The translations under genes and the position numbers were made by a program. From positions 25,158,861 to 25,222,860 of the forward strand of contig JACMZG010000008.1 in assembly GCA_018340805.1 (NCBI GenBank): a DNA stretch of 64,000 nt. The letters are read 5' to 3'. The notes under the pieces were generated by a model that did no database searches, was not told the DNA's origin, and saw only the letters and a list, made by a program, of their open reading frames with translations. Shown piece after piece: positions 1 to 11,800 of the stretch (its first letter is position 1; each line of letters opens with the position of its first letter). This stretch comes from Microvelia longipes. Lineage: Eukaryota; Arthropoda; Insecta; Hemiptera; Veliidae.

Positions 1-1590
1 TAAATAATGTACACGATATTTTCTTTTTTGAACAAATTATATAAAAGGTTATATTCTTTAGTATGTGTAAAATATGAATACAAACAAAAACAAAATAAAT
101 AAACGAAAACCCATAAAATAAATCAGGATAATAAAAGTCACAAATAAAAATCTAAAACTAATTTATAGAGAATGCATAAGGTTATATTAAAAGTCAATAC
201 ATTTTTAATGAACCACTAATGGATCATACCCTACATACAACTATTGTTGCTTTGTCTAAACTACCTAATGAATCTAGTAATAATAAAACTATTTTAAATA
301 GCGATATAAATAACAGCATTAATAATGACAGAGGTCGAGACTGATTTAGATAATAACACATTAGTAAACTTATCAACTTATAAATCAAAGAATCCAATCA
401 AATCGACTAAAATGGAGATGGGGTAATAAGTAAAATATTTTAAATCGAGTTTAACGAGATTCCTGTCATGATTAGTAATTTTTAACACCATATAAAGGTC
501 ATTTTGATTTGTCCTAGATTTTAACACGATTAAAATACTTCAGATCTTATTTGAGGTATATTTTTGATTTTATTAAAAATTTCTTCATAATTGAAGTAAA
601 ATAAATAATAACAAATGTGTTTGGATTTTTTTTTGAGAATTAAGCTCTGAGGCACGATTTTTTTATTTTCAAAAAAATTCGTACTGACATTTAATATGAG
701 GGGAGAAATAATGTATTAAAATGTATGGAACAGATCGGCGAAGGTCGAACGGGGTCGTAGTTAAGAAGCACAAAGTTATTGAATGAAAGGCGTGATGATA
801 TGAAGCCTTGCTCAATTATGCCTGGGGCGTGGCACCTATTAGTAAAAGAGACAAGAGTTCAACCTCTTTGGCAAGGCAGATGAAGCAATATTTCCTTCCA
901 AAATATACCTTGAACAATAATAGAGAAGATCCTATTCAAGTTTTTTTGTTTCTATATCCTACTATATTAACAAATGACTAATAGTGCATAGCAAAGGATG
1001 TGAAAGGAGATGTGCTAAATAAAAGACAAAGAGTAAGAAGGATTAAAAAGGCAAATAAAAAGATAAATAAGTAAACATTAATGAAACAAATAAATAAGAA
1101 AATTTCACAATGACCTCATTATCATGAACACATAGATTTTTTTATTAACGAACAAAACGCTTGTTAAAATTTTACTATATTTTTTTAGTGTACTTATTTA
1201 ACTAAAAAACGAAGACAAATGGACATCACTTTAAAAAGAAACAAAACAAAAAAGACCAACAAAATATAAATCTTTTTTGTTAAATAAAAAATACTACAAA
1301 AGTTGTTAAAAATTAATTTTTGAATATAGGTGAAGGATTAACACGATTTAAAAACAAATGTATTTTATTAAAAAAAAACGAACTATATTATTATAAAGTA
1401 CTACATTTTTACTTTATTTATCTATTTTTTGGCTGAACAAATGATATGGTACAAAGAGACAAATATTACTTCCGTTTAAGTTTTCGAAAAAACGTGAAAA
1501 TAATCAACTATTTTGAATGAATAGATATTTATTTAGAATAATACTAATATATAGAAGGAGCATAACTGATAGCAGCAAAGTCGTTTCATT
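1..1590. other. AT-rich spacer, no gene recognised
   Basis: No open frame of useful length and no recognised repeat. A slightly more GC-rich patch near 720-870 has no features I can name. Confidence 0.6.
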
Positions 1591-1988
1591 GGTGGTCTTA
1601 AGTAATGCTGCCACCCTAATAATATACAATTTTCTTATAACAATGTTGGCAATACTTCCGGTTGTTGAATTATTATGTTGTATTATGAATTAATGATCGA
1701 TTATTCATAAAATACTGATATAAACATCGGAGCATTACAATTTTTTAAGCATTTCAAACTGTATTTAATAATTTTTAATTAAAATTATATTACAAGTAGT
1801 CCTCGTCAAGTAAAAGTAGATTACCGTATACCGCTACCCTTTTGCTATCTAGGACTAATTTTATTAAAAGCAGGTTTTTTTAAGTTATTATATTTGTTCC
1901 TTACGATCTTACTTAATTAGTGGTTATTTATGAAACATTTATAAAATAGTCTTTTTTTGTTACGGTGGTACTCCTACTTAAGACCACC
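1591..1988. mobile_element. Possible small TIR element (about 400 bp)
   Basis: Positions 1591-1619 and the reverse complement of 1960-1988 agree over 29 bases with a few mismatches; both begin GGTGGTCTTAAGTA. The interior is AT-rich with no coding frame. This spacing suits a non-autonomous DNA element (MITE), but no clear target duplication is visible, so the call is an inference from the paired ends alone. Confidence 0.35.
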
Positions 1989-2164
1989 AGTAAACTGGTT
2001 ATCAGTGGAATCACACTGTGTTTACGGTCCTATGCTTCATCTATATTAGTATTATTTTAAGGATATTTATATCATTTATACATAGATATTTTACAAATAT
2101 CTATATTTTGACATAAATTAAAAAGGTTTGTATTTACCGCAAGTTAAAGAAGCAACTCTCCATA

Positions 2165-2203
2165 AGCACGACGAGCCCTCTGTATCAAAAGGCTCGTTGT
2201 GCT
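2165..2203. repeat. Hairpin with 13 bp arms
   Basis: Arms 2165-2177 (AGCACGACGAGCC) and 2191-2203 (GGCTCGTTGTGCT) pair with one wobble around a 13-base loop. It lies about 70 bp upstream of a Penelope-like terminal motif and may belong to the same decayed element. Confidence 0.5.
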
Positions 2204-2254
2204 CATTGAGACTAGAAGTTATTCACTGATATAACTTTATTAGTTGAGAACTCG

Positions 2255-2310
2255 AGTGCTGCCCCGCCTGCTGATGATGAAGTTATGCCGAAACCGGTCA
2301 AGGGATATTT
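2255..2310 (+). mobile_element. Penelope-like terminal motif (fragment)
   Basis: The segment CTGATGATGAAG followed by TTATGCCGAAACCGGTC has the CTGANGA...GAAAC layout common at the terminal repeats of Penelope-like retroelements, where degenerate hammerhead-like motifs occur. No coding part of such an element (RT or GIY-YIG) is present. Related motifs occur at 25.5, 26.6, 36.0 and 38.7 kb. Assignment by motif only. Confidence 0.35.
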
Positions 2311-2419
2311 ATATCCAACAGCAAGCATCGACGGTAGCTGATTCTTCGATGAAATATACATTTATTGGACTCGCATCAAAGTTGCAAACCTTTCATGAAC
2401 TTCCAACGTTTGGATAGAT

Positions 2420-3840
2420 TTAAAAACATTACTGAGGCATATACTTCAATACCTAAACTGCTGTAAAATTCTTAAAATAAACAATATTTTATATTTCTTA
2501 CATAAATTTCAGTACTTAACAGATGCACATTCTTATACACAAAGAAAATTCTTCTGCCTCTATAGAACCTTTCAAAGCACCTCATAAATAAACTTAAATT
2601 GGTTCTTGTTCACCATGTAATATCTTTACACTTTTTACCTGCTGTCGTAAACATATAGGAAACATATTGAGTTCTCTCTTTAAAAACCCAGAGTCACCCG
2701 GAGTTATCAGATTTATTTTTGATTACTTTTAATAAAAAAAAAGATTTTAAGTCCTAAAATAAGAAATCCTTTAAGTTTTTCTATAGAATTTTTTAAAGGT
2801 ATATCTTTAAGGACAGAAACCCAGAGGTCATAAAAACCTTGAATTGTAGCCATACCCACACATGCTATAAAACATAATGATAGTCCTTACATTTCATAGT
2901 GTCACAACTATTAATAACTATAATGTGATACTCGCTGCTATGTGACATACGTGTAAAATTAATGCATCATTGAGTGCTCTAAACTATAAGTACATAAAAG
3001 GACATCAAACAAAATCATATACTTAAAACATAATAAACCTTGATGAGCTAATGTCATCCTTGCCATATTTTTGTATCATCAATTAAAGGTAAATAGTAAT
3101 ATAAGGAAATTAGGTAATCAATAAATGATTACAAAGCCGAATGATTTTTTGATGATGCGGACAAAGATTATAAAGACATTTGAAAAGGTAAACTAATAAA
3201 ACTAAAATATATAGGCAATAATAAAAATAATAAGGAAATTAAAGAAAATTTAAAAAAAAAAATAAGCGTAATAATCTAAATATGAATAGGTTTTTCACCT
3301 TGGGATATTAGTGGAAAATGAAAATAGTCACGCGTACGAGTTTCTTAATCGTATTAATACGCTAATAAAGATTCATATTATTATAAATAAAAGAAGAAGA
3401 AATAAAATATAGTCCATATAAAATTATTTTAAGTATATTTAAGTACAAAAAATACTAAAAAAACATGTCGGTAATAAAGACATTAAAGTGTAAAAGGTCA
3501 AACAATTTAATATGATAGATTTAGTGATGAGACATAAAAAATATTACAACATTGAAAAAGACAAGGTTAATATATAAAGTAAAATATAAAAAATAGCACT
3601 TTAATAAATAGTAATAAACTTTAACTATTTTAACATGCCTTCAATGTTAATATTTTATTACGATATAACACTAGGCAAACATTTTTTAGCCTCGACCAAC
3701 GAATCTACAACCCACAATCTGTAAATTAAAGTTGGATGTAGATAAATAGTATTGCTGGATCTAGGGGGCTATGAAAATTTGTATTTTACAGAACACGATA
3801 TTATATAGGGTTCAACATTTCAAATGTACCGACATTAAAT
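2420..3840. other. AT-rich spacer, no gene recognised
   Basis: Only short frames and A/T-rich low-complexity sequence; nothing recognisable. Confidence 0.6.
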
Positions 3841-3849
3841 CTTATTAAA

Positions 3850-4785
3850 ATAAGAGAAAAACATGGTCCTATGCTTTCGAAAATGGCATCTATTTCTACC
3901 ATAACTCTTGAGAATTCAAAATTATTATTTTGGTAACTATCACCTAAATATAGTAATTTTGTTACCACTTTTAGTAACTTTAAAAAAAATTTAATCAGAA
4001 ATGAGTCAATTTGCTGGGGCTAAAGACAATTTTTGAAGTCTATGACCAGGTTTTTCTCTTATTTTTATGGGTTATATGTTGCTGCATCTAAAACGATCAC
4101 CCAAATATATCAAAGTTTCAAGCTAAATGGAATCAGTAATCGGGATATTTTAGTCAGGTTTCAAAAACCTACTCCTATTAAAGTCACTCAAATGCAATAG
4201 TGATCAAATAGTATCTTTTAACATTTACAGTTAACCAAGTTTTAGCGAATTTCCTTTAAAATAAATTCACTAATTGGATAGGCGCCTATCCTAATAAAAA
4301 TTCGTTTCCCTGAAAACGGAATTTCACTAATCACAACAAAACCAGGTTGTTGTGACGTTTTAAACCCAAATTGCTTAATCCACGGAAGTTTAAAAAAACT
4401 CGGCCAAATATAAGGGTATATTGTTTACGAAAAAGTCGTTAGGATTTTGGGGCGCTGAATCAAATGAAATCGGTCCGAAGTCGATACGACTACTATAAAT
4501 GACCAAAAAGTCAGAAAAATCATAGTAAATTACCGAAAACTAAAATTACGGTCAATAAAAAACCGTCAATACAGGCGGTAAACAACATATTTCAAGTGTG
4601 GAGTCACTTCGAGTTTTTGGGCTTTTGGGTTCAATAAAAATAGTCGAAGTCAACACGAGCACTCATTGCTAGGGTATCCGGGGTCGACCCTAAGGAAGGC
4701 CAATAATTTGTCATAGCTTAATTTAAATTATAAGTATATAACTACAAAATAATTCTCGCAAGGTGGTCCGCATGCCGGGCAAAAT
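3850..4785. repeat. Old dispersed repeat (GGGGCGCTGA-type)
   Basis: The block contains phrases such as GGGGCGCTGAATC, GGTCCGAAGTCGA and GGGGTCGACCC that look like diverged repeats of one motif. It includes a 16 bp perfect palindrome (GGATAGGCGCCTATCC, 4276-4291) and a short hairpin ending GGTTGTTGTGACGT near 4345. A related sequence with the same order of phrases lies near 41.6 kb. It runs into a (TA)n tract. No coding frame survives; the parent transposon class is unknown. Confidence 0.45.
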
Positions 4786-4787
4786 TA

Positions 4788-4791
4788 TATG

Positions 4792-4889
<98 letters not shown>

Positions 4890-4890
4890 T
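4788..4890. repeat. (TA)n microsatellite
   Basis: About 100 bp of alternating TA with a few phase breaks, directly after the dispersed repeat. Confidence 0.95.
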
Positions 4891-5725
4891 TAATAGTTAT
4901 TCAATTAATTATTTTTTAAAACGTATAAAGAAATGCAAAAGGAGAAAAAATAAACTATAACTAAAACTCAATTATTAATCTGTGTATTGGAAAAAAGAAT
5001 ATATATTTACCTAATATAGTATACTAATAATTATACATCAATTTCAATTTAATAAACATGACAAGAATTATTTATAAGAATAACGTTTCACTGTTTTTTT
5101 TTTAAAAAGTAATTGTTGATTACTTAACATTATCATATTAAAACATCAATTGAATTTTAATTCAGTTTAAAGAAAAATAGTGGAAAAGACGACATTTTTA
5201 CCTCGTGCTTTAGCTTTTAACGAAAAACGTGTTTTAAATTTTTAATAGGTAACGGTATGTAATTGATTTGAAAAATTCAACATAAGTGAGGAAAATGTAT
5301 GAAAAAGAAAATATTATACAAGAGTCTTGAACTTCTTTCTTTAATCTTTCTTAAGCTTCCACTAATTTAAAGTTTATGCTAAACTTTACAATATTTTAGT
5401 GCATTTTCTCTGATAAATCCGGAAAAATTAAATAATTAATGATACTGCTTAGGTTATGAAGCAAAAACTTGAAACTAATGCAAGGAATTGATTGTTGAGA
5501 AAGAAAGCACGAATTTAAAGAAAAATTCGCCCGGCTTGCGAATCTCCGTGTCAGAATTATTGAAATATTTTAAGTTTCTATGTATTTTTTCTTTTAATAA
5601 ACGTTTCCCTCTACAAGGGAGAAAAAATAACATACGTCCTTTTTTGCAGGGAGGAAAAAACCGTATTACGGCCTATTTGTGAAAATAAGGGAGGGAACAA
5701 AAATTTAGGGCGGAAAGTGATCTAC
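4891..5725. other. AT-rich spacer with a short shared motif
   Basis: No gene. Around 5515-5555 a phrase near CGGCTTGCGAATCTCC resembles CGGCTTGTGAACCTCC near 43440, so a small dispersed repeat fragment is likely. Confidence 0.45.
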
Positions 5726-5730
5726 TTTCA

Positions 5731-5820
5731 GTCCTACTGTTTGGCGCAATCGGTTAGACACTTGCCTAGGAATCTATAGATTCTTAGTTCGAAAATATAG
5801 ATTCGAACTAAGTCCGGGAA
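5731..5820 (+). repeat. tRNA-like segment (SINE head or tRNA relic)
   Basis: TGGCGCAATCGG (5742-5753) matches a pol III A box, and GATTCGAACTAAG (5800-5812) resembles a B box at suitable spacing. An 11 bp inverted repeat (5783-5793 with 5802-5812) distorts the normal T-arm, and no clean cloverleaf forms. I read it as a tRNA-derived SINE head or a decayed tRNA, not a working tRNA gene. Confidence 0.4.
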
Positions 5821-6154
5821 ACTTTGTTTTTATTTATTTTCTATATACTAGGGCTTTTATTAATAATTTTAACAACACATGCGTGAATTTGTATGTTATT
5901 TGCTAATTTATTTGTGTGTTTTGATAAAGTTGCAACGTCTATAAACTAGAAATAAATCACTGGAGTTATCATTGAAGTTACGTATTATTTTTACATATAC
6001 AGTAGAAATGAAAATGGCGTCATTGCTTCTCTTAGCTTATTTTTATCTTACTTAAGGTAAAAATCGCAGTCATTAGATCAGATATTAAAACTATTATAGC
6101 CATTATTGTAGCGAAGTTAAGAAAAAATCGCACCTTTTAACTGAATTTAAATGT

Positions 6155-7086
6155 TATTATAATATAACACACGGCTAAAGTCAATTGACAGCCCGCCAAA
6201 ATCTCAATGCCTTCAACCCTCTTTTTTTAACCAAAAAAGCCCTTCTTTTAAGTAACAAAGAAAATTCCCAACTCTGGCAACACTGTAAGTCAGGTTATGT
6301 TTTGAAGTTTATTATTTGTTTTTATTTTATATCGTATTTTTTATTTTTAAAATTATTTATTTACTGTTTAAGTAGAAATATTGTTGTACCTTATAAATTT
6401 ACCAACTAAGTATTGCTTTAAATCTGTCGGGAAGTATCAATTAAGTGGAGTCAAAGTTGTTAATCACGTAATGCAATGGATCGTAATAGTTGTATGATAG
6501 AAGTTTGACGATTTAAATAAATTGTCTGCTATAATTACTTTTTTCCAAAACAAACTGCTTTTTTTGTTTCAAGTTTGTATAATTGAATGCGTTCTTATAT
6601 GAATTTTGAATGCGTATACAATACGCATTCATGACTTAAAAATGTCAAGACTGTCATCTATTGATAGACATGGCATTTTCCAAAAAAAAATGCTATCTTT
6701 TGGTTGACAGACCACAACCCTGTGCTGTACTCAAATAGCAAGAAATGCTTGAAGAATACGTCAATGTCCACGCGTCAAATATAGGCACTCAGATCATATT
6801 ACAACTTCGCAATAATTGAATGAATTGAACAGATTGGAATGAAACGAAACGAACTCAAACAGATCAATATGCACAATGAGGGAAATAAAAGCGACGCGAG
6901 GTTACAAATTTTTACAACCAGTGTTGCCTTTTTATAATTTTATTTACGAAAAAGGTATTTTTTATACCGAGGTTGGCATGAGGTGGAGGGGGAAGGAGCG
7001 TGGTTGGTCTGACCAATAGAATTCTTTCCCTCACAGATTTTTGGCGCGCTGTCAATTGATTTTAGCCGTGTGTCGTATTATAATTC
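6155..7086. mobile_element. Inverted-repeat element (MITE-like), about 930 bp
   Basis: Left end 6158-6204 and right end 7034-7086 are inverted copies of one sequence of about 48 bp containing ACACACGGCTAAA and TCAATTGACAGC. Outside these the two arms keep scattered similarity (for example GGCAACACTG on both). There is no transposase frame. It includes an 11 bp hairpin at 6607-6631. No reliable target duplication is seen. Confidence 0.5.
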
Positions 7087-7236
7087 AAAAGTAAACCAAT
7101 AAAACTAGTAAACAAACAAATAGTTTCTTTTGTTTCTTCATACAACTTGTTTTGGTCTAAAATAACCATGTTTGACAGTTGTTGAGTTCAACAACAGTGT
7201 TGTAGTTATACTTTAACTTAAAACCTTTGTTTTAAG

Positions 7237-7380
7237 TCACACACACACACAAGCAGACAGACAACTTTGAGAAAACTACTCAAGAGGACTTAAAAACCCC
7301 TGAAACAGATAAGTCTGGTCCATCCATGTTTTGGACTTTTTGCAAGCACAATACTTTCCTATGTATCTACGGTATAAATT
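7237..7380 (-). repeat. Composite 5S-type repeat, head fragment
   Basis: On the minus strand this matches the head of the composite family: ACCGTAG-like start, GTATTGTG, a phrase like TTGTCTGTCTG, and a (GT)n stretch. Only the first 140 bp or so is present; the 5S-like part is missing. Confidence 0.6.
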
Positions 7381-8727
7381 ATAAGATAGGCATCTTATAA
7401 TTTATATTACTCATAACTTAATAAGTAAAAAAAGTTCTGAAAGAATTTTGAAGAATCATCATGTTGCTCAGACCCGCAATAAAGCACCAGAGTAGATTGC
7501 TACGCTATTCTATGTAGTTTTACTGTCGTTGTATGATAAAGATTGTTTTATTATGTTAGGCAGTCAATTAGGTGTTTCTTTCCCACACAGGCTGCATGAA
7601 ATAATATTATGTAATTGCAGTAGAAAACTATGTACAATACATACATGTACTTGACATACAACAAACTTCCGCAGCAATAATATTACACTTTAACATAACT
7701 ACAACATTAACCGCTTTTCAATCGAGCATGAAGCAAAGTTAAGTAGCCATTATCTGAGGCATTAAACATATTAGATAATAAGAAATAAAATACATAATGA
7801 CCAAACAAACTAAATACAATACAAACTAACCAAAATGTTGGTCAATTAAAAAATATTGGAGTTGATTTTATTTATTCTAATACATTTTTACGAATATTTA
7901 CTAATATTTCATTCTTATTAAAATAGTATACTTATATACTATTCTTATTCATATACTTATTATACTAACTATTCTTTCATGTAAAAAGTCAACAAAGCCT
8001 TGTACGTAAAGTATTTAAAATTTCTTCAGGTAAATTATAAATACTTATAAAACAATAACAATAGGCCACATTTTTTAATGATGTAACAAGTTTAAGCTTA
8101 TCTTTAAATTTAAAAAACAACAATAAAACTTAAAAGTTTAAAGGTTGTAGGGTAAACCATAATTATTAAAATAAAAATAAAGATTAAGCGATTAACGCAA
8201 AAACCTTTATTTTAGCAAAATAATGATTAAGAAAGTTTACGTCATAATATAGTATCCTTAATAATTTTACCTTTTACGGTTAATAAAACTATTTAAAAGT
8301 ATTCTTCGAAGATATTATTACTAAAATAGTTTATTCGTGCTTAGATAGTTTAGTTAATGTTTAATTATTCGTAAAGTTTATATTTAATTTATGTTTTTGA
8401 TAGTTGTAAAGGTCGAGTGAAGAAATTTAGCGAACATGGATGTAACTTAATGACATATTACAACAATGGAAGATTCATTTTAGAGTAATCAATATTTTTG
8501 GATGTGTACTTTGGTTGACAGCAAAATACAGAGATATTTTCAACCATATCAAATAAGATGTTGAGACTTATATGCGGATTAAACTCCTATTTATACCCTA
8601 AAATAGGACATAAACATATTAGATTTTGCCAATTTCCTGTAAGAAAATTACGCTTATGATGTTTTTCTTATTTTTGAATGTAATAGTTTTTTCTTTGTAG
8701 CACTGGAAAGTTTATAGAACGCCATCT
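7381..8727. other. AT-rich spacer, no gene recognised
   Basis: No coding frame and no repeat I can name. Confidence 0.6.
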
Positions 8728-9363
8728 CAGGCTTGATCAAGGGGACTTTAGTTCTATTGATTTATAAGATTTATTCAATTAGTATAGTTCACCTATCATT
8801 GAAGGCATCTTCAGAATCATATACAAACTACATTATAAACTATTAAAATAAATAAAATAATAAACAAACACAATGCATTAATGGAAAGACTAGATAATCA
8901 CAGCTTAAAAATAAAAATGATATGAAACAAATTAAAAACTGAATAATAGATCTTCTGGAGAAGATAATTGGGTTTCATATCATTTTTATTTTTAAGCTGT
9001 GATTTTTCTAGTCTTTCTATTAATGTATTATCATTCTTATTTTTGACTAACCTATTTTTCTTAGCGTTATGTATATACTATAACTTAAATCTACCTTTAT
9101 CAAAATTTTTCTTTTATTAATTTTTTATTTGTCTTTAGATTGATAAGTACGCTGTGTATGTAGCAACCCTTTGTATAAGGCCAGCTTCACATTTATTTTA
9201 GTAAATAAAGTGTTTATGTATATATTTATTTATTTATTTTATAGTTTATTAATGCAGTTTGTAAATAAAGATTCTGAAGATGCCTACAATGATAGGTGAA
9301 ATATATTATTCAATAAATCATTCAAAACTTTTTATAGAACTAAAGTCCCCTTGATCAAGCCTG
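8728..9363. mobile_element. Foldback element with nested inverted arms
   Basis: The outer ends (8728-8757 and 9334-9363) are perfect 30 bp inverted repeats starting CAGGCTTGATCAAG. Similarity continues inward past a shared block around TTCACCTATCATTG and GGCATCTTCAGAATC. An inner pair (8877-8928 with 8972-9028) includes about 30 bases of perfect pairing. The right half carries roughly 190 extra bases. No transposase is encoded. Flanks show no clear target duplication, so exact ends are uncertain. Confidence 0.7.
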
Positions 9364-10170
9364 CGATTTTTGAATGTAAAATCTGGTACTCACTACAAGA
9401 GTAAAATAGGAATAATCAATTTCCTCGACTTCGCGTCAGGAACCAACATCAAATCTTTTGGCTTTCGTCACGGAAATCAACTGCATTGCTCAGGGAATTA
9501 TGTCTAGCTTTACTCCTTAGTATGTAAATTAGCTATTACTTCTTTTTTGTGGAGTGTATCATATTTCTTTTTATAAACCAAAATACTAGTTTTGTACCTA
9601 CAAAGTATTTTCTTCGTGGTGTAATAATTTTTATTGCTTTAAGAAATACCTTTATTTTTTTACAAAGGTATTGCTGTGGTAGGAACCAAAGCAATATTAC
9701 TGATTTGCAGGAGTTTTGTATTTAATATTTGAATCGTAAATGATAAAACTTATCTAAGTAATAAATGAAATAATAATAATAATAAATTACGACAAGAAAA
9801 TTGGTAGAAATATTTCAAGAATTGGGTAAGGAATATAAAAGACGAAAGTATATGGGAGATATTTATAGAATAAAAAGATAAAGAGGAGTCACGCTCTACA
9901 TATAATGAGGAAAGATATAAGAGATGAATATACATTCAAATATCAGGAGAAAACCTGGCAATAGATAATTATTTTCGGTCAAATTATGAGGACAGATGGA
10001 CTAACAGTGTACGGGGACTTACTTACTTAAAAGCATTACTTGGTAGGTTAATACAAAAATAACACTACAGCAAGTCAATATCTAATCCACGCAGCATAAA
10101 ATTAGACACTATGTCCAAACACAGTGTTATGTTTTGTTTGATCGTCAAGAAACAGTTTTATTTTTAGCGA
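9364..10170. other. AT-rich spacer, no gene recognised
   Basis: A 61-codon minus-strand frame near 9750-9935 is low-complexity and not convincing. Confidence 0.6.
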
Positions 10171-10650
10171 CTTTTTCCTCATTTATATTGTAGGTATATT
10201 GGAAAAGTATTATGTTTGCAAAAAAATTGAAACCAGGATGTCACCGGAATTATCCGTTTCAGGATTTTAAGACGTCCTGAGTAGTTTTCTCTAAGTTGTC
10301 TGTGTGTATGTGTGTGTGTGTCTTATCATCGCAGCTCCCAGTGTATTCATGCTAGAGAGTTGAAACTAAGTAAAAGAAATCAGTCTATAGGTGTATCTGT
10401 GCTATTAGGAAAATAGTTTTTATGACGTTATTAGCCCGCAATAATGACTCGACAATATTTTGAAAAATCATGAAATTCGGAAAAATGTTGCTATTAGTTA
10501 GAGATTTGGCACGCATGTGGCCATGTAAAAGACCAATCAGCTTTAGTTTTATTGTGTACGTTTAATGGCTTGTGTGCGTTTTTTACAAATTTATATAAAT
10601 CGTAAAAAACCAATTGAGTTAAAATTTGGTAAAGTGTATACCTTTACGTA
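10171..10650 (+). repeat. Composite 5S-type repeat, head and middle (split copy)
   Basis: Begins TTTTTCCTCATTTATA, then a GTATTATGTTTGC phrase, a (GT)n stretch and a segment containing GCTCCCAGTGTATTCATGC, in the same order as the 19.1 and 40.0 kb copies. It stops at CCTTTACGTA, exactly where other copies continue with TAAATAAGTACACC. The continuation is found at 12522, so this copy was split by an insertion. Confidence 0.75.
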
Positions 10651-10805
10651 ATTATTATTTACGTACTATTAATTTTACGTAATTATTATTTACGTACTTA
10701 TTAATTATTACGTAATTATTAATTACGTACTTATTAATTATTAGTAATTATTATTTACGTACTTATTAATAATTAGGTAATTATTAATAATTAATTATTT
10801 ATAAA
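10651..10805. repeat. TACGTA-rich palindromic tandem repeat
   Basis: About five diverged units built from TTACGTAATTATT and TTTACGTACTTATTAAT. Both halves are near palindromes, so the block can fold on itself. The unit resembles the TTTACGTAATAAATAAGTAC phrase of the adjoining composite repeat, suggesting local expansion from it. Confidence 0.7.
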
Positions 10806-10823
10806 TAATTAGTTGTGTTATTA

Positions 10824-11303
10824 TTAATTTTTTCTAATTTTGCGTACTTTTAAAGGGTAATCTTCACTTATACGTATGGGCTCTTCACGTTTTTCTAGTT
10901 TATGCTTGTTTTTAACTACCTGTACCTTCTTTTTTAAAGTAACAAACGTTACTCGTACTGGGTTAGTTTTCCAGTTCTTCCGATTACCAACTCTTTGAAT
11001 ATAATCAATATCTGACTCTTTAATATCAACTTTAGTTACCTGGTTTAATAGGGTAATTATAGTGTCTTCTAGTTTCTTTTCTATGTTGTCTAGACCGTAT
11101 AGGATAACACTTTTTTTGTTGGCATTCCTCTCTATATAATCTAGCCTGTCTTCAGCTTCCTCAAGTCTTTCTGTTATTTCTTCTAATATTTGCTTAAGAT
11201 CTTCTACAATACCACTTCTTATTTCTTTAATCAAACCAATTACTTCCCTCCTGAAAGTTTCTTTAAATTCTCCTATTAGCTTAATTAAATGTTTGTCATT
11301 CAT
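10824..11303 (-). pseudogene. Non-LTR retrotransposon ORF1, N-terminal part (inverted segment)
   Basis: The 159-residue frame has a long charged coiled coil (about residues 5-60, rich in E, K, I, L). It is followed by KKSVILYGLD, the SDIDYIQRVGNRK block, the NPVRVTFVTLKKK block and a RISEDYPLKVRKIRK end. That order is the RRM-like ORF1 (or ORF1-type N-terminal) region of insect non-LTR retrotransposons, which binds element RNA. The frame stops just where such proteins normally continue. The expected continuation lies about 120 bp away on the opposite strand (11422-11718), so the piece is half of an inverted insertion. There is no endonuclease or RT frame downstream. Family assignment comes from motif order, not from a search. 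Confidence 0.65.
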
Positions 11304-11388
11304 TTTAATAGTTTAAATTTGTGTTATTTATTTTGATGTACACTATTTATTTATTTTTAATCTTAACAGACGTATGTAGCAAGAGTAG

Positions 11389-11718
11389 ATGTATTATTGT
11401 TTTCACCTTTCATACAAGAAGATGAAAGGTGAAAAGGTTACTCTTATACCTAAAATGCTAGCAGCTAGACAAGCAGGAAGATATGCTGTTATTAGGTATA
11501 ACCAATCGGTAATAGAAGATATTAAGACGAGTTTGTCAAAGTCTAAGCCAAACGCACATTCTAAGAAATCAATGAAGAACATTTCTTCAGGGGGAAGTAA
11601 AAACAAATCAAAATTTAATAAAGAGAATGACGCAAGTAAGTGTTCAAAATTAGGTTTGAATATAATATCCAATTCAGATAAAGAAGCGGCATCACAAGAT
11701 GGTGGTAGTGGAACATAA
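11389..11718 (+). pseudogene. Non-LTR ORF1 C-terminal part (forward segment)
   Basis: From the internal Met at 11422 the frame reads through LIPKMLAARQAGRYAVIRYN into a Ser/Lys/Asn-rich tail. In related insect ORF1 proteins a phrase of the type (K)LIPKMLxARxxGxxAxIRYxK follows directly after the EDYPxxVxxxRK block, which here lies on the minus strand at 10824-11303. I infer one protein whose two parts are now in opposite orientation. The frame ends at TAA (11716-11718), with an AATAAA at 11801-11806 and then a (TATG)n/(TA)n tract. Residues before Met-12 are probably not part of the original protein. No RT domain follows. Confidence 0.55.
11399..11435. repeat. 14 bp inverted repeat at the inversion junction
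   Basis: TTTTCACCTTTCAT (11400-11413) and ATGAAAGGTGAAAA (11422-11435) pair perfectly around an 8-base loop. It sits where the two ORF1 halves meet head to head and may be a trace of the junction repair. Confidence 0.7.
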
Positions 11719-11800
11719 AAAAGTATGGAAACCCGGACATCTCTAAGAATACAATATAACGAACGAAAAATGGATTCATGTGTACCAGACACGAAATATA

